Assembly: GCA_009760855.2 (NCBI GenBank)
Contig: WPIO01000001.1
Coordinates: forward strand, 9,856,001 to 9,920,000
DNA length: 64,000 nucleotides
From: Cristatella mucedo
Lineage: Eukaryota > Bryozoa > Phylactolaemata > Cristatellidae
Direction of reading: 5' to 3'
The position numbers and the translations under genes are program-made. The stretch's first letter is position 1. Every line of letters begins with the position of its first letter. Shown piece by piece: positions 42,801 to 53,669 of this stretch. The notes under the pieces are model-generated. The model ran no database searches. It saw nothing but the letters and a program-made list of their open reading frames with translations, and had not been told where the DNA came from.

Positions 42801-44729
42801 ATGTCATAGACAGAATCTGCATTCCTTCCTGCTGGCAGACCTTGTTCAGCAGCTAAGAAGCAAAACCTTACACATAAGTTCGTGTACACACACATAAATA
42901 CATATGAGGGACACAAAACCCACACATAACTGAACATAACTCAGGATGCTTATATCCGTACACACATTGTCAGGTGTAAGGCTACGTGTGTTTGTTTGTA
43001 TATTCATGCATGCACCCGTTTCTATGAGCCAGCATTGCTGATGCACCAGATGAAGTAAATGGCAGAATACCTCCAAAAAAACATCCAGGCCGGCACCACC
43101 ACACTGTCCCGTTCGAAGTGCCTCTAGCAAAGCATCTTCGTCGATGATGCCACCGCGTGCGCAGTTGATTATTTTCACTCCACGCTTGCATTTACCAAAG
43201 ACGGCAGCATTAACAAGATCTACAATAAATAGCAACAGTGAGTGACATCCAAACACCCAGGATTCTCAAGGTCGCCAATCGGCACTCCTCGGCAGGCCAG
43301 GCCAATAAAAAATAATTACAATAATAAGGCATTTGCATAGAACCATAAGAGAATTAAATCTCTTTCTACGCACTTCATATATGCTGCCAAGAAAGCATGT
43401 CCATTGTTTCGTGATAACATGCAGTGTCAGCACACATAAGCACACAATGAACCATTCATGTGGTCACAGCAAATGCTGTGAGGAACACGCGGGTTTGTAG
43501 CTTCTGCTTAAATGTCGTCACGTCAGTCAGGATGTCCAAGTCAGGCGGGTGTGAGTTCTAGGCTTTGGGAGCATACGAACTTAAGGCGTGGTCTGCAAAG
43601 GATATGAGATTGGGTAGAGGCACAGCTAAACGACTTGAGTCAGAAGCATGGGTGGTACGATGCCTAGCATGATAACGGAGTAGCTCGGATAGCTAGGCTG
43701 CAGCCAAGAGAATGAAGGACACTAAAAGTGAGTGACAGAACCATGAAGTCAAGCCGCTGCTTGATTGGGAGGGGGCCAGTGCAGGTCGGTGAGAAAAGGC
43801 AGCTGCTGCAGCAGCAGAATTGCGGACCAACTACAAGCACCTTTTTTTGCAGGCCGAACGACCGACAAGTAGTAAGTTTCAGAAGTCAAGAAGGGACAAG
43901 CAGACAGAACTAGTCAAAGCAGACCAGTCGACACGAGGGCAACCACCAAACCAGCACCAGATGCCACGCACAAACATTTGGACCAATGGGCTGCAGTGAC
44001 AGCTCATGGCAGCCAGTCAAGCGAGCGCAGACCACGAGTGGCAGAGCGCCATCGCCAGGTCGCCCCAGCCTGCAGGAAGCAGCAGCAACATCGCCGATGG
44101 TCAGACAGCTGCGACGAGAGCCTACTCGCTGTCTGTGGAATCAGCGGCACGTGAACGGTGATGTAGTCAGCGACTGGCCATATTTCGTCCAGCTGGTGAA
44201 AGGTGACGCCGAACTTGGCGCTGTCCTCGGCTGACACCAGGGGATCGTATCCGATCGTCTACAACGAATGGCTGGATCATACGCCTGTATTGCACAGCCA
44301 AGCTGCAAGGCAGGAGCCATCACTGCAAGCCCACCAGCAGATACAGCAGTTAGTGCTGCTTCAGCTGCTGATGCAGTAGCAGCAGCTGCTGCTGGCCTGC
44401 TGCCGCTGCTCGCCTACTTCCCACAGGAAATACCTAGCACATACGTCAGCACTCTAATTAAAACACTCCATTTCTTTCAGGTGTGATGCAGTCGCTTATC
44501 TACTATTTCTGTAAGTGTAGCTGAAACCATCGCAAACGCCGGGCCGCAAAATGAAAAACGCTATTAAATGCTCCTGCGGGTGCTGTCCACATACCTCATC
44601 CAGCATGGCAGTGCAAGCATAGTCAAGCAATAGTAAGGGAACGCCCCCAGACCGTAAACTTAACATGCACATTGGATCATGCCAACGACAGACGAATGAT
44701 TACATGAATGAATGTGGCCGTGCCCGTGT

Positions 44730-44805
<76 letters not shown>

Positions 44806-45207
44806 CAACAGCTAATAGCTGGTGAAAGAGCAAGTGCAAGACATACCGACATTCCGAAGGAGCGCATCCGCTGTGCCACCTCGCGCCCAATACGGCCCAG
44901 GCCGATGACTGCAAGTGTCTTGCCATACAGCTCCTCGCCCATGAAAAGCTTGCGGTCCCAGCGGCCTTCCTTCATCGTCTGGCAGGCAGCCGCAAGGCTC
45001 CTAAACAGCACCCAGTAGGTTGAATGGCAGGCACTTGCTCGAGATGCTAGTGCACATGGGCAGAGCCGACTGACACCCGGTGTGCTCAGCAAAAGTCTGC
45101 CAGCTCGCGCTGCAGTAGCAGCAGAGGTTGCAATGCATGCCTGCGCTTGCACGCAACCGCCAGTGCATGCAAACCCACTCATACGCGCACGTTAAGCACG
45201 AGCGCGT

Positions 45208-45252
<45 letters not shown>

Positions 45253-48200
45253 GACCATACTGATCTACCTGCAAGCTCAAACCCACCAACCCACAAATAG
45301 GTCAGCTCATAGTCAACACTGGCAGACGCTTCTTAGTTTGCCGGCAGTGGCAGACATGGATGTGATCAAGCATCGAAGCAGCAACCCTATGTCAGCTGCT
45401 GATGCAAGCAGCTTAGACCGTCAGTGCGATCGAACACTGACGGTGCATTGCTTACCTAGCCAGCGAGCAGATCATGCTGCAAGTCAGCTCGGCAGCACTG
45501 AGCGTATTGCCACCGGGTGTGCTGAAAACGAGGACAGGCGCGAGCGTTATGAGCATGACCCGATCAAGCAAGAAGCTGAACCAAACGACACATGCTGCCG
45601 GGTGTGCTGCAAGAATTCACTCACAAAGCAGCATTCGTGGGTAATGCAATAATTGCAAACCTACTGCAACAGATATCCTTTTCATTAACCGACCCGCAAT
45701 GTATGAACTTAAAAATTCGGTGATGACTAACTACCACCAAGCGTTTTGCCACACGCCTCCTCGTTCCTTTTAGGTGCCTACTACTCATGAGCATCCACAA
45801 GATTAAGCCAATGAGAAGCCAGGACTCAACCTTTTCTACGGTGGCTAATCGCAGGAAGGCCATGTGTAGGGTGGCAAGCCGTTCGATCGGCCCGTACAGA
45901 TCAGTTCGGGGGATGGCAGAGCCTACTTTCCACAGGAAACACTTAACACATACGTCAGAACTCTGACTAAAACGCTTCCACTTCTTTAAGGTACGATGCA
46001 GTCGCTTCTGTCAGCGTAGCTGAAACCATCGTCAACGCATGGGGCAGGAAATGAAAACGCTAGTCAATGCTCCTTCGAGTGCTATCCACATACATGTGTC
46101 CAGCCTAGCAGGGCAAGCACAGTCAGCAGCAGTGATGACATTGGATCAGGCGCAAAATGACATGGCATGTGATCCTGCCTCCCAAGCACACATATAAATG
46201 AGGGAGTGTAGTTGGCACTAGTTTCCAGCTGGGCAGCTGGCCGGCAGCAGGTCAGGCGATCCTAGTCTCACTGTTGTTCCACTTGCGAGTTAGGACAATT
46301 GATTCTGACGAATCAACGGGAGCTCCATGCTGGTGCACTAGTGCAGTTGAGCTTGCTCGTTGGAGCAAAGAAACCGAGCCAAGCGACGGCACAGAGCAAA
46401 TGTCTTGGAAAAATAAAGGTAAGTCCAATAACCAATGCTGAGCTCACGGGGAGCCAAGTGGAACGTTACGCATGACCTTCGATCAGCAAGCACATCAAAA
46501 CCAGACATGCCCCCAGTGCAAGGGTAGCAGCGCCCGATTCATACAAGCTATCGTCTATCAGCCCGACAATGGGGACGTTTGGATCATGCTTACACTGACT
46601 GCAGCTGCTGCGTTTGCTCAACAGACTTGCACACGGCTGCTGCTTAGGCACTATAGTAGCCGAATCCAGCTCTGAAACTCTGCACTTGTTGAAGTTAAAG
46701 CTTTCTAGATCGTTCAGAGAGCAAGGAGTAATAAAAACAATAATACACTTCATACAGCGCCCTCAGAGAACTCAATCTCTTTCTAGGTGCCTTACATTTG
46801 CTGCCAAGGAAACACGATCGAATTCATTTTTTTCAAGGAAGTTATGGCTTGTTGCAGTGTCAGCAGATTCTTGACTGCCTGAGCAAATGGTGATAACAGC
46901 TATGACCATTATGTATAGTATTACTATTATGTTTTGCATAGCTAACCTGCTCTAGTCTCGGTGAGGCAGCAAGAGTTACATGAGAACTGTCAAAGTCAAC
47001 ATAAAGACAATGCATACTCACTTCATAACAACAACTCCCTTGCGAGTGGCAGCATCGCAGTCGATGTTGTCCACACCGGTTCCAGCTCGACCGATGATGA
47101 CCAGCTTCGAGGCATTGATGATATCGGCTGTGACCTTGGTGGCAGACCGCACAATCAGCCCGTCATAGCTCTACAAATGACATGCGGGATTCATTCGGCG
47201 AAACTATTATTGTGGCTCATAGAGCACCATCGTTCTTAAAACTCCTAATGTGAAGTTGTACCTGGTCACCCAGACATACCAATCAGTAGAACACCAAGTC
47301 TCGGCAATAAATAAAGTTTGTCTCTTAGTAGCAGGGTACAGAGACACTGTAGCTCACCCTCCGAGTTTTTGTCACCGTGCCTACACATGGGACAACGGTG
47401 CAATGCAACAAACACACCACTGGGTACTTAATACTATTGCCAACTCCTAATGTGTGCAAAATATGTAAAATGGTGCAAGTCATCGCGGAGGTGCCGGTTT
47501 TTATTTGAAAATTCGGGAAAAAACTGATAACATGCCGAGTCTTTAATCCATCGATCGGGTGTCGAAGGAATGTGTGGAGACGGATGTGTGTCTCATTCTT
47601 CCACAGCAGTGTTGCATAGAACACGGAGACGAGCCCGAACAACTTAATTCAAAATGCATCACGACCAAACAAATGAGTACACTCAGAATGGTAGATTTAA
47701 AACCAGTGGTGTTAGGCCATGGAATCTGCAACCAAGTAGGTCTCACGTCCTAAGCACTACATTTAGAAAAAGGGCTGCGACAAATATTCCTCTGTACATT
47801 AAGTCGGGTTCATGTCATGGCAAGATCACTGAAGAGCCCTGAACCAGTGCAACACGTAATAGCTTGACAGCCTAGCACAACACTTATTAGCATGACCACA
47901 AAGCTTCATCGAAGTTTAATGCAATGAATGATGACGCCCTGTGTCTTCCTTCCATGGACCTCAAGCTGGGTCGTACGTTTGGAGACGTGTTATAAAACCT
48001 CTAGACAAGCCTTAACCAATTCTCTCTAATAGATCCCGAAAAAATATATAGCGCTAGTGATACATTCGCCTTTCTATTCGTTCGGACACTGTTCGGAATA
48101 TTTCACTCACGTGCTGTGACAAAAAATAAGAACGAATTAGATTGCGTGCAACGATGAAACTTCTGTGCACCACAGACAAAAGCAAGAAAAAGGAGGATTA

Positions 48201-48888
48201 AACGGTCTCAGCAATTTGTAACCTGTCAACTTCCAGAGGGAGGGGGACAGACTACGACCGGCTCATTCGGCCCCACAACTCAGGCTTAGCAACTCAAGCG
48301 GATTGGAGGCGGAGCCAAACTCCCGACAACTCGGCAAACGGGATTCGGCTTGCTTAACGACTTTGGCTGCCAACACGGCTGATGCAATGACTTGAGACTT
48401 GGCCATGACCTCACAGGTGGCCACGCGGACCGCCGCCGACTGCGGCGGCTAACTGCCTTGGCCGTCCTGCCCAGTTGGCCGCGCTCTAGGCACTGCCAAC
48501 GATCACTTCCAAATGCATTCATTTACGTACATAGAGCCTACGGGCTAGCTGAAGTGTTGGGCTAGCTGCAGTGTTGGGCCAGCGAAATTCCTGGCCTCTT
48601 AACGCACTCGATAACGCACAAACACTTGTAGTTATAAAATCCGCCACCACCTACGGGGGTGCACGAATACCTAACTGGAGCGAGCCTAGTCGGAAATTTC
48701 TAGAACTGTATATCAAATCGAAATATACCGATTCGGCGGCGGCTTACCGGAATTGCAGCGAGAAAACCGGCCTTATCTTTTGCGAAATTTGTGCTGACGG
48801 TCACTTCTATTCCATTCTCTTTCAAGATCCTTATGCAGGCCGGGTCCACGTCGTCGGTAATTAAAACGCTGCGTATGTTCAAAGCCAT
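37068..48888 (-). CDS. PHGDH: D-3-phosphoglycerate dehydrogenase, complete, 11 exons
   Basis: This enzyme oxidises 3-phosphoglycerate to 3-phosphohydroxypyruvate with NAD+, the first step of serine synthesis in the cytosol. Exons in sense order: 48748-48888, 47022-47170, 45456-45521, 44847-45000, 44126-44258, 43071-43219, 41299-41451, 41019-41166, 39290-39417, 37743-37968, 37068-37237. All joins keep phase and total 1617 nt, 538 aa (human 533). Visible features: RAGTGVDN (75-82), [13 protein letters not shown] (98-110), NAD fold GLGRIG (152-157), D175 for the NAD ribose, catalytic R236 in NCARGG, E265 at the exon 6/7 join and H283 in TPHLGAS. After about residue 316 come the allosteric substrate-binding part ([17 protein letters not shown]) and a short ACT-like C-terminal region. 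The start is the first ATG before [10 protein letters not shown]. Exon 10 uses the acceptor at 37969-37970, the only one keeping frame. No damage is seen. Confidence 0.95.
37516..37620. repeat. CA-rich imperfect microsatellite
   Basis: Runs of acac with acag, acaa and atgc interruptions in PHGDH intron 10; TG-rich on the sense strand. Confidence 0.85.
39792..39838. repeat. (CA)n microsatellite
   Basis: About 23 CA units in PHGDH intron 8; UG repeats in the transcript. Confidence 0.95.
42220..42560 (-). mobile_element. LINE 3' fragments, reverse orientation
   Basis: 42220-42350 matches the block at 53160-53285 (gcagagcaaaagcttctgtc, cacgaggaggctgaaa), the second LINE family. 42350-42560 carries a reverse tail (gtagtcg-like hairpin, ataaccaagggttagggac) also seen at 16075 and 21950. 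Both lie in PHGDH intron 6. Confidence 0.7.
43300..43830 (-). mobile_element. LINE 3' fragment, nearly intact order
   Basis: (AAT)n and reverse hairpin at 43310-43375, the gtgtcagcacacataagcac noncoding part, then the reverse of the RT C-terminus (tctaggctttgggagcatac is AYAPKA.. on the - strand). It sits in PHGDH intron 5, in the same orientation as the gene. Confidence 0.85.
44412..44625 (+). repeat. Intronic direct repeat, copy 1 (about 210 bp)
   Basis: Starts gcctacttcccacaggaaat and ends gtgcaagcatagtc, in PHGDH intron 4. Matches 45921-46124 along its whole length with small indels. Confidence 0.85.
44739..44802. repeat. (TG)n microsatellite beside PHGDH exon 4
   Basis: 32 TG units on the + strand, so (CA)n in the PHGDH transcript, starting about 45 nt after the exon 4 donor. 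Confidence 0.97.
45209..45249. repeat. (CA)n microsatellite before PHGDH exon 4
   Basis: 20 CA units on the + strand, so (UG)n in the PHGDH transcript, about 210 nt upstream of the exon 4 acceptor. Confidence 0.97.
45921..46124 (+). repeat. Intronic direct repeat, copy 2 (about 205 bp)
   Basis: Starts gcctactttccacaggaaac and ends ggcaagcacagtc, in PHGDH intron 2. With copy 1 at 44412 it brackets exons 3 and 4. Some similarity continues to a cattggatca motif in both copies. Confidence 0.85.
46735..46900 (-). mobile_element. LINE 3' tail, reverse orientation
   Basis: aataataca then cagcgccctcagagaactca, atctctttctaggtgcctta and gctgccaaggaaaca. It closely matches the tail at 4708. Lies in PHGDH intron 2. 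Confidence 0.8.
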
Positions 48889-49880
48889 TCTTAATACGTA
48901 CGTCAGCTTGCCAGCACGCAGATATGCAGGTATCGCGAGCCGGTGTCAGGCGTCCGCCCGGTAAGCGAACAATGGCTTGGAGGGTTCGCGACCTTTATCA
49001 CATCCACCAATCGCTGCTGTTTACCTCACACTCTTTTGTTTTGTCCATGCCTACCGACGGTGATCAGTGCTCCATAGACTGGATTCCTGTATCCGCTTTG
49101 AGTTTGAGCTGACGCAGCTAAGCTTAGCTGCCTATGGGCCAGTGTAAGTCCGCCAGAAGACAATCACCTTTGAGCTACTGTTCTCTGGCAGAAGGGACTA
49201 GGCCCGTTTCGCCTACGATGAGTGCTTAATGAAGACACCTAGGCGCTGACTCGACCCAGGCTGCCGCCGTTCCCTTTCTTCAACAATGTCAGCCGAAGGG
49301 GTTGACTGTCTCTTCCTACACACCTGGGCCGCTGCCTGCTTGTGCGAACGCAGCGAATTACCGCAATCCACCATAATTTTAAGAGAAAATCGACCGGAAA
49401 TCGGTGGCGAGAAGCATGAATTTCGAGCGAATATTGCACGCAATCATTATAATGTACCCACACGATTACATGTCATTTCGATCTCGCGTTCTCATGCAAA
49501 TGAACTAAAAAGACGCTGGCCCCAACCGCAATTCACATGAATCCAACGAAAATGTACCAGAAATCGGTTTCGAGAAGCTTCAACTTGGATGCGAAGTAAC
49601 CTTTGCCATCGTTCAGGTACATCCGCACAATTTCGGGCCATTGTGCGCGCGAGCGTTCTAATGCCTGAAATTGAATTCCGTGAATCAGGTCAATACCGCA
49701 ATCCACTGCCAGTCGCTGCTGTTGCTGAAGTGAATTGCGTGAGCACGGGCGTTCGCAATGGCGAAAGAATTTGTCGGTACACCTGAACGTCAGCGTAATC
49801 AGTGAGGATTCAAGGTTTAAGATGAGGGCCAAAAATCAGACCGTAGATGAAGGGTGTAACTGTAGTTTGACATTCTCCAA
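48889..49880. other. PHGDH 5' flank and intergenic sequence
   Basis: The PHGDH promoter must lie in this stretch or just inside it; I see no clear TATA box. The open frames around 49213-49540 and 49533-49832 overlap on both strands and are unsupported. Confidence 0.4.
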
Positions 49881-49887
49881 GCGGTAG

Positions 49888-50016
49888 GTATGCGACACCA
49901 CGCAGGACACCGAAGCGGGCTCAAAGACGTTCATTCACACGGACGCCGAAGTGGGCCAGTACACCATCGTCCTGCCCGGCGTCCTCGACGTTACTCCCCG
50001 GCTCTTTGCCGCCTGA
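49888..50016 (+). CDS. Exon-like orphan ORF, 42 codons plus stop
   Basis: After a possible acceptor (gcggtag, AG at 49886-49887) the frame reads VCDTTQDTEAGSKTFIHTDA, then EVGQYTIVLPGVLDVTPRLF and stops at 50014-50016. The block is GC-rich and coding-like, against an AT-rich background. No partner exon was found and I cannot name the family. It may be a terminal exon or a processed-gene fragment. Confidence 0.3.
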   Translation, partial: VCDTTQDTEAGSKTFIHTDAEVGQYTIVLPGVLDVTPRLFAA

Positions 50017-50346
50017 TACTTACATGTCATTGCCACAAATTAAAAAAACAGCCCATAAATATCACCGACCTGGAGCAGACAAGAACAGAGTGGGAATAAG
50101 GAATATAAAAAGGCTGTACGTGTCTCATTTTCCAATGATGGCCTACAAAATGTGGTGCTATATCACAAAAAGGCTACATTCGTACTTAAGAAGCAATGCA
50201 TAATTCGTGCAGCCATGCTGTGGACTTCATTGGTATACGGAACAATTTTACATGAAACGAGTGGCATTACAAGCGGACATATAATACCTTCTGACGTCAG
50301 CTGGCAATGATATCAACACCACGAATCACTTTCACTCGAACAAGGC

Positions 50347-50350
50347 TATA

Positions 50351-50417
<67 letters not shown>

Positions 50418-50442
50418 TATATGTGTGTGTATATATATATTT
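50347..50442. repeat. (AT)n-rich microsatellite
   Basis: AT units with a few ac/gt interruptions, ending gtgtgtgtatatatat. Confidence 0.95.
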
Positions 50443-50464
50443 ACACATATACATCACGTTAATG

Positions 50465-50720
50465 CAAACTTTCCGATCGAGATTCATTTTAGATGCCAAA
50501 TTTACATCTCCCGAATTTAATGACGACGAAACTAGCTTAATAAATATCGCGAACCTAGTGTTATTCCGAAACTGGGAAGCCTCGTCTAAAAAACTGGCTC
50601 ATTAAGCATACTTATCTTAACTTCTTTACCGAGTCTAGGTATCCCATTTCGGAGAAACCTTTCGCTAGATGACGACAGCAACTCCGCAATTTGGTAGCCC
50701 ACTTTCAGCCATATAAGATC
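50465..50720 (+). mobile_element. LINE internal fragment
   Basis: FNDDETSLINIANLVLFRNW corresponds to the KLNDNKTDLIIMA region of the copy at 24.2 kb. No 3' tail is attached. Confidence 0.65.
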
Positions 50721-50825
50721 GTAAAAAGTTGTGGGTTTGAGTCATGCAGCAGGAAATCTACTCCTGATCGCTGCAAGCGGTTTGATAGCCTCTGAAGCTC
50801 TTCTGCTGCTATATACACTAAAAAA
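50690..50825 (+). mobile_element. SINE family B copy
   Basis: Box B-like tgtgggtttgagtcatgcag, middle tgatcgctgcaagcggtttg, tail tgaagctcttctgctgctat. Confidence 0.75.
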
Positions 50826-50844
50826 TCTTTGCTGATTTAACAGT

Positions 50845-51000
50845 CTCATTTGCATAGCGTCAGAAGAGCCTAATCCGCTGACATCACCGCTTGCAATTAG
50901 CAATATAGAATCACCCAACTGCAGGATTCGAACCCACGACCTCGGTCGTGAAGAACAAGCACCTTACCTCCTGGGCTCTCTCGGCCCAGTGAGTAAAGGC
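50845..51000 (-). mobile_element. SINE family B copy, reverse
   Basis: Reads tttgcatagcgtcagaagag, accgcttgcaattagcaata, then gattcgaacccacgacctcg (reverse box B) and ctcggcccagtgag. It faces the copy at 50690 head-out, with only about 20 bp between their tails. Confidence 0.8.
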
Positions 51001-51004
51001 TAGC

Positions 51005-51115
51005 TTATTTAACAGCTTAATTTACATAGCAGCAGGAGAGCCTTAACATTAACTACCACCGCTTGCGGTAGACAATAAAAAATTGCCTCCTGTAAGATTC
51101 TAATTGAAGACCTGT
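51005..51115 (-). mobile_element. SINE family B fragment, reverse
   Basis: tttacatagcagcaggagag, accaccgcttgcggtagaca; the box B end is degenerate (taagattctaattgaagac). Confidence 0.65.
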
Positions 51116-51124
51116 TTCGTGAAG

Positions 51125-51265
51125 TGCGACTTGGTTTGACCTAGTGGTTAAGGTGCTCGCCCCGACCGAGGTCAGGCCGAGGTCGTGGGCTCGAGTCCCG
51201 TGGCATATGTGAAGCGTCTGAAAAGAGATTAAGTTCTCTTAGGATGCTATACAAATTAATTATAC
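51125..51265 (+). mobile_element. SINE family A copy
   Basis: tttgacctagtggttaaggt (box A), gtcgtgggctcgagtccc (box B) preceded by a duplicated gaccgaggtcaggccgaggt, then tail gtgaagcgtctgaaaagaga and atgctatacaaatt. Confidence 0.85.
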
Positions 51266-51670
51266 TTATTTATATTTCTCGGCTAAGACCAGTTTCGAGA
51301 AAATTGGATCATTGATTCGGCCGACCTCTACTTTTACTTTGTATAGTGAAGACAGCTGAGACGTCATTGTATATCGTAATAGGATTTTCGAAGCTGAAAG
51401 TTGAAAACTTCGTCTGGTTCAAGTAAGCAACAAGTAATTCAACATAATTATTTCGACGCAAACTAAAGCCTAATGGAATATTTATTTTCCATAGACCTAG
51501 TATTTACTTACGTCAGCGATTCCTTTATATCAATATTTTGTAAATGCGTTTTTCCTGATCATTTTAAAGCATTTTCTCCGTTCTGAATTATTCTTTACAC
51601 AGATCTGCTAGCTGTTGGCGGTTTGTTTCACTAGTCAATGCCGCATGCAATTTGTGCATGCGCTCTGTAA

Positions 51671-51877
51671 CCAAACCAACTGGTTGCACCTGAGACATTT
51701 AGTGATGTACCCGTCCGTGAATTTTTAAACCGTATGAGCCGTATTAGGCTACTTAATCAATCTGAGCTTCTATTGAGGCAATTTCGCCAGAGGCTGGGAA
51801 AACTGAACTCGTGGCTCACTATCGTCTTTTATAAGAAAAGTTTCTTTGCGACAACAGTACTAATTTTTATACAGTAA
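51671..51877 (+). other. Exon-like open frame, unrecognised
   Basis: 68 codons without a stop, including SDVPVREFLNRMSRIRLLNQ and LLLRQFRQRLGKLNSWL. Charged and helix-prone, but there is no ATG near its start, no clear splice sites and no family assignment. Could be a transposon or pseudogene fragment. Confidence 0.25.
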
Positions 51878-51958
51878 TGTATGGATACTTCTCGCCAAGC
51901 AAATTTGAGGGGAGGAGAAATTGACGCTCAAAGATAAACAGACGGCATCTATAAATGT

Positions 51959-52201
51959 CTACTCTATTCTCATCAAAGGGGCCTCGATTGAAAACGGGAA
52001 GTTTTCTAAAGCATCGACGATAGTCGTTATTTTGTGAGCCTCAAAGGGGCCGCACTCGCCGGCTTCCTCTTCTGTCTCTTTTTCTCGCTGCATTTGACGG
52101 AAATCTTGTCCTTGTTGAGCTTCTACAGTGCGACGCCTAATGGCCTTTTCTGTCTCTGCTTGGTGCTGTGTTAAGACACAAGTCACGTATTCGTTGAGCT
52201 T
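51959..52201 (-). other. Exon-like open frame, Glu/Gln-rich coiled coil
   Basis: The frame opens after a TAA and gives KLNEYVTCVLTQHQAETEKA, then RRRTVEAQQGQDFRQMQREK and ends FPFSIEAPLMRIE before TAG. The middle looks like a charged coiled coil. No ATG lies upstream in frame, so if real it is a last exon. Family unknown. Confidence 0.28.
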
Positions 52202-52618
52202 TTAACGCGCGTCGTTCGTTAACTTCATCGCTCGTCTCTTGCTATTTCTGGGCTCATTGCAGTTTGCGTTTACGTCAACTTACTGAAGAGCGAAGATTAT
52301 TGACTTATATGCTGCTTGTCTCTCATATTGTTGTGCGTGATAGTTGCACATACATGATCAGCGCGCTTCGCTCTTTCTTATCGTAATTGATTCCTATAAA
52401 TAAAGATGTTGTTAAAAAACAGGTGCTTTGTTTGTTAATTTTTCTTTACTCATACTCTGAAAGAGAAAGAACGTTAATAAATGCCTACCTTAATTAAACT
52501 TGACACTTTCCACTTAATTCGCTTTTGAGCACTTTGTACCTTAATCCCTTCCCTGTCCCCCTAGTTTCGTTTCGTTCCACTACTGGTTTCAACTAATGAC
52601 CTTACACACCTGCAGCCG

Positions 52619-52621
<3 letters not shown>

Positions 52622-52697
<76 letters not shown>
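52622..52697. repeat. (AT)n microsatellite
   Basis: About 38 uninterrupted AT units. Confidence 0.97.
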
Positions 52698-52699
<2 letters not shown>

Positions 52700-52859
52700 A
52701 AACTTCTAGAACTTTTCATTTTTTCTCGGAAAATTGTAGCCTATTCCATGAAATTTTTGTTAGCAATGTAGATAATTTACTTAAAGAAATTTCATGAGAA
52801 TGCAACCACTCCCACTTTTGCAAACTTATAGAGCATTATGAGTAAGTTTATGGGACATA

Positions 52860-53345
52860 TTTTTTATGTAACCTAATGTATCTCCGTCTGCAACTCCACA
52901 AGGCCATAAAGACTACGTGAGTGTTACGCAGGGGAGTTTTGTATAGCTAACTCACAACCTAAGCGGCTTTCGGTACCCATTCGGTAGCCAACAGACTTCA
53001 TCTCACGCAACAAAGAGAAACTGGGAAGCGTAGCAGAGTCACGAGAGTAGTTGAGTTAGTGAACAGCATGGAAGTAGTAGCTTAGAACCGCTGAAAAGGA
53101 TGATCCATGGTCGGCAGCAGGAGAGTAGTTGTCGTTGCGTAAGAATCGTGGAAGCAAGTTCCACAGTCTAGGACCTGCAGAGCTAAAGCTTCTGTCGCCA
53201 ACAGTCTTTAAGCAAAGGGATGGAACAGCTAACTTATTGTCCATGCAAGACCTGAGGGCACGAGGAGGCTGAAACTGGTGCAGCAGTTCAACTAGGTATT
53301 GAGGAGCCAAGTTGCGGCGGGCCTTGTGGGTCAGCGTAAGAACTG
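52860..53345 (-). mobile_element. LINE fragment of the second family
   Basis: The - strand reads [20 protein letters not shown], then LAVPSLCLKTVGDRSFSSAG and PRLWNLLPRFLR: the RT C-terminus of the family at 33.8-35.6 kb. Confidence 0.88.
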
Positions 53346-53669
53346 TATGGCCTTACTCAAATGGCCGTATGACCTTACTCAAAAAGCCATATCAATTTTT
53401 TAATTCACTTTAAATTCCACCTCAGTTTCTTAATTGTAAGCACGTGTTTGCATTTTGCCGTTATGCACTTATACTATGTACGCATACGTATTTCGTGGGT
53501 GCACCTCCCACTGGTCAGCGCCTCCCGGTGCTGGCGATTCAACGGTGACTTTCGTTTACGGGACGTGTGAACTCAACTTACGGAGATAAACGCATTGGTA
53601 AATAGCCGCCAAGTGGTCCGCACTCTTGTAAAATCTCTTCGATACGTCAGTGGCTAACTACTTGCAGGT

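Noticed and set aside
45128-45652. 174-codon + strand open frame
   Set aside because: Antisense to PHGDH exon 3 and running through the (CA)n repeat.
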